From Panonychus citri (taxonomy: Eukaryota > Arthropoda > Arachnida > Trombidiformes > Tetranychidae): a DNA stretch of 64,000 nt. The stretch spans positions 1 through 64,000 of the forward strand of contig NW_026515530.1 of the NCBI RefSeq assembly GCF_014898815.1, in the 5' to 3' direction. The notes below the pieces were generated by a model that saw only the letters and a list, made by a program, of their open reading frames with translations, had not been told where the DNA came from and did no database searches. The translations under genes were made by a program, and so were the position numbers. Shown here piece after piece: positions 23,917 through 35,035 of the stretch (its first letter is position 1; every line of letters starts with the position of its first letter).

Positions 23917-25601
23917 TTATTTTTTATTAATATATTTATACATCGGATCATCTTCTCGACCCTTTTGTCTTCTGTATTCTTCAATTTCCTCCTCAGTGGG
24001 TTCATAAGAAGCACTCATTGAATTGTATGGTCTTTTACGATCATCTATCATCTCTCCATCTTCCACGGGGAATAAATTATTTCCTCGTTTCCTTTTCTTG
24101 TGTCCCAATTCTGACCATCGTTGTTTACTAATAACCAATTTGGGGTCATTGTCATTTGTTGTCTCATCCGTTGTTCGGTCTTCAGATGATGATTCTTGCG
24201 TAGATGATTCTTTTTTCTTTTCCACTTTATCCATACCGTGAATTAAATTTTCTTTAATTAAATCATCATTAGAAATTCCAGCTGATCCGACACAATAAGC
24301 GTTTTTAACTGTCGCATGACAACATTTGTAGCCCCATTTTTGAGTCTTGACGTTATAAAAAGAGCCCCAAACGGATGTATGATTATTTGGATAAACATCT
24401 TCCTCGTATTTAGATCGAATTATCGTCTTCGGTGGTTCGATTTTAGGTTTTCCGTCGCGAGAATATTCAACGTATCTCTCTGATTGTCCATAAACCAATT
24501 CGGCCGGTGGTGATTGAAGATATTCCTCTCCGCCATATTTCTCTAAGATGCTTTGTTTTATTGAAGTTTTATGTTTAGTCTTTTGGGTTTGGTGCTCTCT
24601 GCGAGTGATTTCCATTTTTGTTGGTTCGGCCTGAAGGTGAATATCAACACCTTTATCTCGAGCCTGCCAAGCGAATAATTGAGTTTGTGCGACTTTAACA
24701 GCATCACCTGAAAATCGAACATAATTTTCACCAGCATAAGGAAGATCAGAAGGATCTTTTGATGTATTTTTATAAGGATTGTCTCTCATGGAACGAGTTT
24801 TCGGATCATAATAAGCAGAATCAGGATCTAAATTTCGAAGGTATTTGGCTGTGTCCTCTCTGATTCTAAGATTTCTCACAGTAATTCTTTGTTTAGAATC
24901 TACTTTTGTACCAGGCATATCAATATGATCGGCGTATTTATCTTCTTCATCGGAATCAGAATCCGAATCCCCTTTTTCTTTAGATTCGGTTACCTCTTTT
25001 TCGACCAATTCTTCTTTTAATTTCTCTTCTTTTAGTATTTTTTTTGCCTCTTCAAGTTTTTCGTATTCATCAACAACGGCTTTGTACATCTGAGGACGAT
25101 AGCCATTCCACCGATCTCTTTTCCATCATAATCTAAATTAAGTTTAGCTACCTCGACGTCATCTGGAGCTGTAACAATCCCCGATACTTTGGCTGGAATC
25201 TTCCTTGGCTTTTCGAAACAAGATTTTCGATCATGTCCCATGGCTCCACAGTTCTCACAAGCTCCAGGTCTATACTTGGTAGCAATTTTGTTTGTTGTTC
25301 CTCGTTGGTACCATTCATCAACACGAGCAATCTTGGATGCATTTTCATCTTGTGGTCGCTGATGTTTTAATGTTGGTCCAGAAGAGCCATAGTACCAAGG
25401 GGTGATGGAAATATACTGTGGAATGTGAGGGTTAATGTCTTTACCATCTTCATCGACAAGAGCTGGAACTGTACCCGCTTTCCGCAATTCCTCCAATTCC
25501 TTTTCCTTTTTAAAATCTTCTCGTGAACGTTTTTTAGGCTCATCCTCTGGAAAATCAGAGCCTCGAATTAGTTCAGATACTGGTCTCTGTTGAATCGACA
25601 T
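23917..25601 (-). CDS. SLU7: SLU7 pre-mRNA splicing factor, copy 2, full C-terminus but 1-base frameshift
   Basis: From the ATG at 25601 this single-exon gene would encode about 561 residues if read through, close to the family length. It has the zinc knuckle CENCGAMGHDRKSC, the acidic DSDSDSDEEDKYADHIDMPG segment, and the complete C-terminus missing from copy 1. That C-terminus includes LVISKQRWSELGHKKRKRGN, the GEMIDDRKRPYNSM region and the end YKYINKK. One base is missing near 25122: the frame breaks inside the conserved DYDGKRDRWNGY motif, where copy 1 has an extra G on the plus strand. As written, translation ends about 29 residues later. Either the base is a sequence error and this is the working SLU7, or the locus has two damaged copies. 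The essential role of SLU7 makes the error explanation more likely. Confidence 0.85.
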
Positions 25602-25727
25602 TTTGACAAAAAGCGATCCTTGATGACACAAAAAAAGAAATACTAATTTGCTATGAGATTGAAAATTAAAAAAAAATCAACGAGAGAAAAATGTAAACAA
25701 AAACAAAGAGGAAAAGAGAACAACCAA

Positions 25728-25739
25728 AGCGCCACCGCT
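25728..25739 (-). promoter_or_regulatory. AGCGGTGGCGCT motif upstream of SLU7 copy 2
   Basis: Exact match to 20724-20735, about 130 bp upstream of the start codon of copy 2. Preserved within a stretch where the two copies otherwise differ by small indels. Role inferred. Confidence 0.35.
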
Positions 25740-25763
25740 TAGAACTAAAAGTAACTAATCAAA

Positions 25764-28700
25764 GAAATTTAAAAAAAATTCTCTTTTTTTTTGTTCTGCA
25801 CTTGTCATTATTATTGTTAATTAACAAACAAATTACAAACAATTAGGTCACTGGAAGAAAGTGAGAGGAAGAGGATGATTAACATAACTTGATTTGGAAC
25901 CCGATTAATGAGAGATGATGGTGTTGTTATAATACGAAATTTAATTTAATTCCAACTCGTTTTCCAATTGAAAAAGTTTAATCAAATTTTTCGTGACAAC
26001 AATTTAATCATTTCCCACGAAGAAAACAATTTACTAAATCATATTGAATTGTAAAGAAAACAAAAAGATACATAACTTGTTAATTTAGTTGTTTTCTTCT
26101 TAATTCAATTCTATTTTTCTATTCTTAATTGTAAATCATTTCTAATTTCTGATTCTATCTTGATTGTCTTTTCTTTACCAGAGTCATTCGTTTTGTGCAA
26201 TTGGACAATTGCAACTAAATTAAAATCACAATCAACGAGGTTAAAGGTTAAATTATCATATTTATCATCAAGAATCTTGATTCAAGATGATCATTTACAG
26301 GATCAAATTGTTATTTAATTACTTTTTATCACTAATCGTGATAAGAGACTTTAATTGTTTCGTTATTGCTGGTGAAAAGAAAAGTTAAATTAAGAGATGA
26401 GCGCGATTGATATTAATTGTTTGATTTAAGATTGTTTTTCTTGGTTAACAATCAACTAATTTGGTTAAATGGAGGCTGATAGAAATGATAATCACGATGA
26501 TTATTGTTAAATTACAGGAACGACAATTAACATTTCTCCGGATTTCCAGTAAGAGGAAACAATTAACTTTTCAGATGCGATATAATTATAATACCACATT
26601 GAATGTCAATCAAATTTGATTAATCCATTTTAGTGATTACAATCAACTACGACAACAACAGCAACAATTTGATCAGCAAGAAGGAAATCAAATGATTAAG
26701 ATTAACTAACCTTAACTTATTAATCAATTGTTGATGATTTGGACATAAATACCTTCCTGTTTTCTTACCCTGATCATTAATTGATTGTGTAATTGTTTAC
26801 AACCACAATTTAAATTATTGATCTGAATGTTTATTATTATGATTAAGATGATTGTTATTGGTTAAATTGTTAAAGGTTACGGAATGAGAATCAGAAAATA
26901 TATTCTGATTAGTTGATTGTAGTTGATGAAACAATTCAATTTATTTGATTGGCATTAAATGATCATCATTATAATCAGCACTCTATGTGTGATAATTAAT
27001 TTAACCAAATTGTAAACCAGGCCAGGTCAGGTATAAACCATCAAATGTGTCACTTTAAATTGTAACAATTAACAGACAATCATGATGATGATTCCTTAAA
27101 TGATGATCACACTCGGTCAGCCGGAAGTGGAAATGTACTTCCTCTGGGCTGATGAAGATAACGATTAAGATGATGAAAGTTATTCAATTACTTATTTACC
27201 TGTGCGAATTAGCCTTGAGCAAGATGAGAAATTAAATCAGTTAACTAACGTTGATTAAGGTTAAACAATTTAAAACAATTATTCCTCCAACGAGAAACAC
27301 ACACAAACTAATTTAATGTATTAATTTAATTGTTAAACTTGATTCCGGCTTTGAATCAATGTGAGAGTTTAATTTGATATTGTTGGGAAATAATTTTATT
27401 TTATTTAATTATTCAATTAATTATCAATGTTATTACATCATTTAAATCATAATTCACCAATTAATTGAGTTTCGTTGTTGATTATTATCTCTTAATTATG
27501 GAGCAAAAACTTGCCAACAATTAGTGTAAACTAGAACAATAATTATCTTAAACTTGGCTGACAATTAATTGCTGATAATTTATGTTTGTGGTTGTTAATC
27601 AAAAATGTCCATCATTTAATTGGTCAATTATCGAGTTGTACAATTAATCAAATTAAAGTTAAACATCATTAAAGTTTAAAGTCAATTTAACTAAACAAAA
27701 AACAATCTTGATAATCATTAACAATTAACAGTTTGAATGTTATTTCGGGTTAATCACAATCAAAGTACAATTTAAACAATAATAATAATAATTAACTCTC
27801 ATCTCATGATAAACAATGAATAATCTAATATTTCATTAATGATTGTTGATTAAATTAACTGTTAATTTTAGTAATTTGATTAAATGATTTTTAATCAACG
27901 TTCACATTCACTGATCTTGATTGAGTTAATCAACTTAAATTGTTTATTAATCCAATAGGTTTGCTAATTTTTCAGCTTCCTCATCATCTTCATCACTTAA
28001 TCAACTGGAATAATGTTGCAAATTAAATTTCAATCTTAAATAGTAGTTAGTTAATTGTTGGATATGCTTCGGGTTAGATTACATTTATGAGAGAAGACAT
28101 TTTAATGATTTAAATTGTGGAAATAGTGATGAAGTTAATGAGAAGATGATTAACTTTGATTGTAGAACTTTTTTATTTTCTGATTACATTAACTATCCAC
28201 TTATTATTATAATTAACTGTCATTTAATTTACTTTTGATTATATTTGTGGTTATGATTGTATTTTAAGATCTACAAACATTTACATTTCTTTGTCAGAGT
28301 AACAATTAATTTACAACAATTTGTATATTCTTAGTAAAGTTAATTGTCAATTTTAGATTGTAAATAAGTATGAAATTAAAATGAGAATTAAAAAACAATC
28401 AACTATTGAATCTAATCAATTGGTATGGATTAAGATGAAGCTAATTGATTAGATTTGGTTCTTAAATTGGATTAACTTTTGGTCAGTTTTAATTAACGTT
28501 CACAATTTGATAATCTTTCCAAATATTTACTTACAATCAATTGATTTAATTGATCGGTTTAATTGTAATAATATTATCCTCCATTCAATAAGTGAATACA
28601 ATGTTCATAGTTTGACAATCTTGATTGTTTTATTGAGCTAATAACAATTAGTCAGTTAATTTTGATGAAAAAAAGATTAAGAGATTGGAATAGCTTGTTA

Positions 28701-29628
28701 ATTGCTGATCAATTCTCGTAAGTTAATCACAATCAAGTATATTGGGGAAAAGAAGGACAATTAAAAAAGGGCAAAAATGAATTCACATTATGTTTGATTT
28801 TGATTGAACTTCTTCTTGTTAAATTGTTTCTAATTAGTGTTGATTAAACTGATTTTATGGAATTGGAATGATAAATGTTAACAACAATTAACATAAATGG
28901 GAGATTAAAAAGTTTCGAGTATTAAATCATCTTCATTTTCTTCCGGTTAATCAAGAGAAATGAGATTAAGTTTGGAGAGTTCAATCAGCTGATTTAGGAA
29001 TTTTCATCTTTTTCTGTGTTTCTCTTTGGGTTTTCATCGAGATTAATTTGATTTATTGCTAATCATTGACATGATCAACTGATTTGATCCCAATTAGATG
29101 TCATTGGAATGTTGAGCAAAAGGTGAAAGTGATTTGTTCATCTTTAAGGAATAACGATTAGCTGAATATTCATGTTGATGGTGAAAGAAAAAGGTGAGAA
29201 AGTAAAAGGATGAAAAGAAAGAGAAAATATAAAATAGCCTGAGGGTAAATTTTCTTCTTTCTTTTTGATTTCTTCTTCTTTTATAGCTTATTCTTATTGA
29301 GAATCTTTTTCGCCCAAATTGTTATTCGTGATTTAAGTGAAGCTGAATATATAAACAGTATCATGGCGATAGATAATATATAACCTACTTCCGCAGAAAA
29401 GAAAATAACATTTACCTGATCCAGAAGTAAGAAAATAAAATGGCCTGAGGGTGAAAGACGCAGAAAACTTGAACTAAGGGATGGAAAGTCCAAGAAGATG
29501 AAAAAAACAAGAAGGAGGAGGAGGTTCGTCATCATGATCTCCACCACCAGTAACCTCTCTCATCCCTTTTCACCTTTCATCTCTTGATGATCTTCCCCCT
29601 TAAATCATTTACCGTTAGACCTAATTTA

Positions 29629-29631
<3 letters not shown>
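25764..29631. other. Gene-poor AT-rich region
   Basis: About 3.9 kb dense in CAATTAA/TTAATTG words with many stops in all frames. One hydrophobic minus-strand open frame near 29281-29547 has no recognisable domain and low-complexity composition, so I do not call it. It may contain distal regulatory DNA for the secreted peptide gene downstream, but nothing specific is visible. Confidence 0.5.

Positions 29632-29678
<47 letters not shown>
29632..29678. repeat. (CT)n microsatellite in a promoter
   Basis: About 47 bp of CT dinucleotides ending 29 bp upstream of a TATA box. On the other strand this is a (GA)n tract, the sequence bound by GAGA-type factors in Drosophila. A promoter role is possible but not shown. 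Confidence 0.9.
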
Positions 29679-29680
<2 letters not shown>

Positions 29681-29707
29681 GTTGATCCTTCCGACTCAAA
29701 TTTTGGG

Positions 29708-29715
29708 TATAAAAG
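29708..29715 (+). promoter_or_regulatory. TATA box of the secreted peptide gene
   Basis: TATAAAAG lies upstream of a probable start region near 29740 (atcaccattcaatcatctc). The spacing of about 30 bp fits a TATA promoter. A 5'UTR exon follows, with a donor at 29829. Confidence 0.7.
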
Positions 29716-30089
29716 TGATGACCACTTGATCAACATCACCATTCAATCATCTCAAGTTTTACAAACAACAATCAACAACTTGTTTTAGTTTCATCTCCAA
29801 AAGGATAACCTCTTACAACCAACATCAAGTAAGATTAAGATAATGAAAGTGTTTCAATCAATATTCAATTCACTAATTGTTACTCTGTGTTAATCTAAAC
29901 ATAATTATTACCACCACAACTTTGGATTACTCTTGACATTCGTGATTTGTGTTCATTTAGTTCTAATTCAGTGAATTGAATGTGATTCGAAAACTTTTCT
30001 TTCTCTCTTTTTAATTTTTTCTCTCATTTCTTTGGGATTCTCTCTAATTATCTTGTTCTTCCTCTTCTTCTTACCATTTATAACACAGA

Positions 30090-30486
30090 ATGCGTTCAAT
30101 CACAATCTGTCTCTTGATCGCCGCCATCATGATCATCCTTGTTACTTTCGCTCCATCAGGAAATGAGGCCTCACGAAGGAAACTCATGAAAATCAAGAAA
30201 CTCGCCGCTCTTGCCCTTCTCCTTAAATCCAAGAAAAAGTACATCTTCCCCATTCCACTCCCACTCCCAGTTCCAGTTCCGTAAGTATTTCAAGATGTCC
30301 GAAGAAAACTCGATTAGCCTCCATTGAACAATCCTAATCCTAATCTTAATCTCTCCCTTTAATCCTCACAATGACAAACACAACAGAGTCATCAAGAAGA
30401 CCGTCCAAGCCTGGCCTGAACCCTCATGGTCTGAACCCTCATGGCCAAGCAGCGACTCTTGGTCCGAGCCCCAAGGATGGTGGTAA
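30090..30486 (+). CDS. Small secreted basic/Trp-rich peptide precursor
   Basis: Coding exons 30090-30280 and 30387-30486 give about 96 residues; a 5'UTR intron (29829-30088) ends one base before the ATG. The N-terminus MRSITICLLIAAIMIILVTF is a signal peptide, followed by a small-residue region before a basic helix-like stretch (SRRKLMKIKKLAALALLLKS, then KKKY). Next is a Pro-hydrophobic repeat, IFPIPLPLPVPVPV. The C-terminus is a Trp/Pro/Ser repeat (WPEPSW, SEPSWPSSDSW, SEPQGWW) ending at Trp. There are no cysteines in the mature part. Insects and arachnids have similarly built short secreted proteins, a KK-rich helix then alternating Pro-Ile/Val, some cuticle-associated, but I cannot name a family. 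The TATA box suggests strong regulated expression. Secretion is well supported; function unknown. Confidence 0.85.
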
Positions 30487-30534
30487 ATGTTAACCATTTA
30501 ATTACATAAATCATCATTTGGTAAAACTTTTTTT

Positions 30535-30540
30535 AATAAA
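30535..30540 (+). other. Poly(A) signal AATAAA of the secreted peptide gene
   Basis: AATAAA occurs 49 bases after the stop codon, a normal spacing for the 3' end of a short transcript. Confidence 0.55.
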
Positions 30541-31402
30541 CAATCAACAAAATGGTAGCTGGATTATCTGAATTAAACTCTCATGTTTCAAACTCATCAT
30601 CATTCATTAACAAACAAAAACCTCATCATCATCCTGATTTCATCTTCATCATCACCATCACTTCATCAACATAAATTATCATCAATGTTATTTTTTTTAA
30701 ACCACACAAACAATTAGCTGATTTTCACCCTTTAAAAGATTAACTTTGTTAAAATAAATCAAAATCATCAGAGAAAAATCCCTTGTTTTCTAATTCTGTA
30801 CAATCAATTTAATGAATTAATGTCTAATTCTTTAAACCGATTGACTTAATTGTTAATTAACTGTAGTCACACTGGTCAATTGTAATAGAGGAATCATAAT
30901 CAAAGGAAAAACCATAAAATGCTCAAGTCAACAATCAACTTAATTTCAGAAACCGTTTTTTTCTTTAAATAATCATCATTCACTCTGCGAGTGTCAATAT
31001 GATATTTTAAATAAATTGCCAATAACATTAATTAAACAAAAACAATTCGTCTCATGATTTATTAAATTGCCGAAAACAAATTAACTGAAATGATCTTTTC
31101 CCTTTTTTAAAAGTCGTTCAATTAGAAAGTTTTGACTAATTAATTACTACAATTAATAGTTTTCAATAAAGTTAATTGTTCTTCTTCGACTTTTTAATTC
31201 GGTTCGGTTTTAATTGTAATTAACTTTCGATACATTCACTTGAATCGATGTTCGATTGTCAACCAGACACGTGATTCTTTTTGGCGGTAAAATTTTCTTT
31301 CTCTTTTTTTTCTCAAGATTTTCTGTTCTCTCTTTTAATTGTTTTTAATTTAGATTTAATTTTCTTTTATTAATTGGATTGCATGTTTTTAATTCTAACA
31401 CT
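30541..31402. other. Intergenic region
   Basis: AT-rich spacer between two plus-strand genes. The sequence cacgtgattctttttggcgg at 31268-31287 is unusually GC-rich for the surroundings and lies about 120 bp before the next start codon, so it may be promoter DNA. No gene is seen. Confidence 0.45.
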
Positions 31403-33358
31403 ATGAGTTCCCTTCAGCATGCGAAAGAAAATAATTACAATCAATTCACGAGATTAATTGACTCTTTGGAAGATCGGGTAAGATTTTTGTTGTTTTTTCT
31501 TTTTCTATTCTATTTATTTTGTTTTCTTTGTTTTCAGTTTTTGTGATTCTTGTTTTTTTTTCTAATTAACTTTTTTTTCTATTCTTTAATTTTTCTTTTC
31601 TAGTATAAGTTGAATGAAGGTGATGCCATTGTTGACATTAATAGTTTACAAGTTGTTAGGACCAGAAGTGGTCGTGTTTCCAAACCAAGAATTACCCCTA
31701 AATCAAAACCCGCTGCGACTTCGAGTGTATCAAAGTCAAAAAGAGGTCGAAAACAATCGACTGGAACTACCAGACAATCAACTGGATCATCGATTCCACT
31801 TTCACAATCAACTCAAGATTCTTCTGGCTTTGAATCAGCTACTTATGATTCTCAAGAAGGCTCACCATTAGAGCCAAATTTAGTCGTTGCTCAAAGTATT
31901 CTTTTTGATCGACCAGCACAATTAGAGGCTACTAAAAATTTACTCTCAATCCTGGAATCAGGAGGACCTTTGAGTAGTAAAACTGCTTCTAATCTTTATG
32001 AGCGATTTAGAGTTACTCTTGGACGAGATGAGCTTCCTAACAAAGCAAGTGTGCGGCCTTTTTTTACCTTTCATGAAGATCATGACATTGGTGTTACTCT
32101 ACTTTTCGATACTCCTGATCTTACCCCATGGACTCTCATTTGTCTCAAATTTTTCGGTGAAGAAAACCTTGGTTTATACCAGCAAATTTATAGACATGTC
32201 CTTGTAGAAGCAGCAGCAAAAACAAATAATGGTTCAGCCAAAAAGATGATCACATCAACACCCACAACACGATCATCGGTTAACACACAAAGATCAGAAT
32301 ATCTTGCCGTTGTTGCGGTTCGTCGAAGTGGCGGATCCAAGCAAATGGACATGGATTCTGAAAGTGAATTTGGTAATCATCTTAATCATACTCGTCCTGC
32401 AAATCAACCTGCAGCAAATAAATCACCGTCAGGCATGTCAAGTGCTTATACCTCGCCAACATCAATTCCTGTTTATCATCCTTCAATTGATAGTATTGTT
32501 TACGAAAATGACAAGCAACTCGCATCACTTCAAAAATTAGCCGAAATTATGAGACAAAACGACGATGAGAGTAAACAAGTGAAAAGAAAATTAATCGCTC
32601 GAGCTGGTAGAGCATTGGGACACGATTCGATGCCTTATGGTGAAAACATTTATCCATTTTTCACTTTTCACGAGAAAGGAGAGATCGGGGTTAGCTTTTT
32701 ATTCAACATCAAAACTCTTAGTCCTTGGACAACCATTTGTAAACTTTACTTTGGCGGTGAAATACTTAATATATGCAGTGATATTTATCGAATGATGAAC
32801 CGTCCACAAATAGAATCACTCGAAAAATTGGAACAATTAGCTATCAGTTATCGTCAACAACCTCAACAATCGAAAATTTTACGAGCTGCCATCTCTCAGG
32901 TTCACGATGAAAGATCAAAGGAAAGTTGCCAAAAGTCAAATCAACAGCCATCTATGAGTACACCAATAACCCGATCATCTAGAGCGTTTTCACCCGTGGT
33001 AATCAACAACACTGCTCCTCCATATCGTCGGTCTATCCCACAATCTCCAGCCTCATCATTATCAGGATCAATTGAAGATTCACCAATACCTGAACCGAGA
33101 AGAGCTCGAATGCTTTGCCGAACAACAAGCGTCCGTAGAGTGACACGACCACGGAAATCAACAGTTCTCGTTGATATCAACAATGGTAACATCCAATCAA
33201 CTGGTATCGATTTAGCCTTAACTCCTCCCGCTCTCAAAAAAACACGTCGATCGACAACCTTCATGGTTGGAAAAGGTTTCTCAGAACCAAGTTTCGCTCT
33301 CGCCAAATCAGGTCGCAAACCAGCGCTGTCCAGAGTCAATACCACTCATCATCTGTAA
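31403..33358 (+). CDS. Unidentified, probably nuclear protein with a duplicated ~100-residue domain
   Basis: Exon 1 (31403-31477, start MSSLQHAKENN) joins exon 2 (31604-33358) in phase 0, giving about 609 residues. Residues about 45-90 are basic and Ser/Thr-rich (VRTRSGRVSKPR, KSKRGRKQS), resembling a nuclear or chromatin tail. Two repeats follow, about 118-225 and 317-426. Each has an amphipathic helix, then PFFTFHE....IGV..LF, then a strand ending PWT.IC, then FGGE or FGEE and a final helix. The first helix alone recurs a third time at about 428-457 (SLEKLEQLAISYRQQ). The C-terminal 130 residues are again basic and disordered (RARMLCRTTSVRRVTRPRKS, TPPALKKTRRST). I do not recognise the domain. 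The arrangement suggests a modular protein with folded repeats between disordered basic tails. Confidence 0.8.
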
Positions 33359-35035
33359 TTTTCCATTAATCATCCAAAATCTAACTCTCTCTCTCTCATC
33401 CATACACACCACCGATTCATCAGGCATAGTTTTCTAATTTGATTTATCTAATCATCGTCAGAAAATTTTCATCCTTCCAATGTTTTTGTATTATCTTACT
33501 GAATGTTTAATATATTTAATTGTTGTGAATGATTAAATATATTATTCTAGTAACTTATTACAATTACATTATTTTAATATAAAGAAATGTTTACGCTCAT
33601 CAAATTAGAGGAAACTTTTTAATTAGTGATTTGACTCTTTCATTTTTCTTGAAGTATCATTACAAAAACAAAGTTTATCTTATTACATTTAATTAATTTC
33701 TATTAGGAATCAATGTTTCTATTTGATTACGAGTGTTTAATTTGATGATTTAAATTCATTAAGTAACAAATCATAACAGTTAAATTGTTTCCTTTTTATG
33801 CCAAAAATTGAGAATGGAAAATTAAGTTGATAGAATTAACAATTTATTCTTATGACTTTCTTTTCTAATATTATCCATTTATGTAACAACAATTAATTAA
33901 TTTCCATGTTTGCATGTTGATACTCCCAAATTAAGACAGAACTCGATTTAAATTGTGATAATCCCTTGACGATTCCTATGCTGATTAAAATTCCCTTGAT
34001 TGAATATTTTCTTAAACTTTCGTACAGAAATTTAATTACTTTTCTTTCACAATAATCATTGTCCTCTAAATCATTTACAATTAACTGATTGCCCGATCTC
34101 TTTACACTTTCTTCTCAATTTAAACAAATTGTAAAAAGAAAAAGCTTCCAGCAAGGTTATCATAATTTAAAATAATTCATCCAATTAGTAAATTATCGCG
34201 AGTTAATTTTCAGCCTCAATCTTGAGAAAAGTTATCAAGAGTAACAATTAGTTTAATTTCTGAGAATTAAGAAAATTTCAATTCTCCTTGGACCTCAACC
34301 GATTGTTGTTGATCAATTGTGATATTAATAGAAAATCAAATGATTTCAATAATTTTCGATATTCTAATCAACGTAATCAACTGGGCTGATTAACGTTCTA
34401 ACATAATCTGAAACTCTAGTGACGTAGATTGTTAACAAAATTACAATTTAAAGTAAACAATTAAGAGAAAAACTAATTAATGTGTAAACAAAAGAGAATC
34501 AAGAAAAATTGGAAAGGTTAAAAATCTGATTAACTGAAAACTCAATTTAAGAAAATTAATCAAGTAAACGATCACAATTTAAAAGAAGAAGAAGAAAAAA
34601 ACTAATCAGCTCAACGATTTATTGATTGATTTTCAACGAAACTGTTGATTCAAACTCGGAGCCAAAGAGAAAGAGAGAGAGAGAGAGAAAGGGAAAGAAT
34701 AAATTCTCAAGAGTAACTGGATAATCATGGAGATAAAATAATTGAGCAGAAGCATGAGAGAGATTGAGAGAGAAGGAAGAAAGAGAATTAAAAGGAAGAC
34801 AGGAAAATAGAAAGAAATTGAATAAAAGAATAGAATGTAAATGTAAGAGAAGAAAAGAAAGGAGAAAATATTGCAGACAGAAAGGTCGAAAGAGAGAAAG
34901 AGAAAGAAAGAGAGAGAGAGAGAGGGTGAGATGGAAACGTAGTTGTTGATATGAAGAAAAATAAAAAGCTCATATTCTAATATTGTTGATTATTGTTCGT
35001 GTTTTCATCTCTCTCTCACTTTCTCTGATATTTAC
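33359..35035. other. Intergenic region with purine-rich repeats
   Basis: About 1.7 kb without a gene. It has (GA)n stretches at 34672-34688 and 34911-34925 within a longer purine-rich segment, 34660-34930, whose open frames are low complexity and are not called. It probably includes the PKA-RI promoter. Confidence 0.5.

Larger units (their letters stand above)
20926..25763. repeat. Second copy of a rearranged tandem segmental duplication
   Basis: This block corresponds to the region from 15139 to about 20773, copied in the same order and orientation but with internal losses. Matching pairs are: 15139-15323 with 20926-21110; about 17210-17568 with 21111-21466; 18294-18927 with 21466-22102; 18929-20340 with 24271 to about 25675; 20671-20773 with about 25676-25763. 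Joints show microhomology such as aatca and ttgttgattg. Substitutions and small indels separate the copies, so the event is old enough for some drift but still recent. Bases 22103-24270 have no counterpart in copy 1. Confidence 0.85.

Noticed and set aside
29281..29547. Leu/Phe/Ser-rich minus-strand frame
   Set aside because: Low-complexity translation next to CT-rich promoter DNA; no motif or splice structure.
25764..29631. A regularly spaced repeat array such as CRISPR
   Set aside because: The recurring CAATTAA/TTAATTG words are short, unevenly spaced and occur throughout the window.
34764..34973. Arg/Lys/Glu-rich frame and its Ser/Phe-rich opposite
   Set aside because: Translation of a GA-rich simple-sequence tract.
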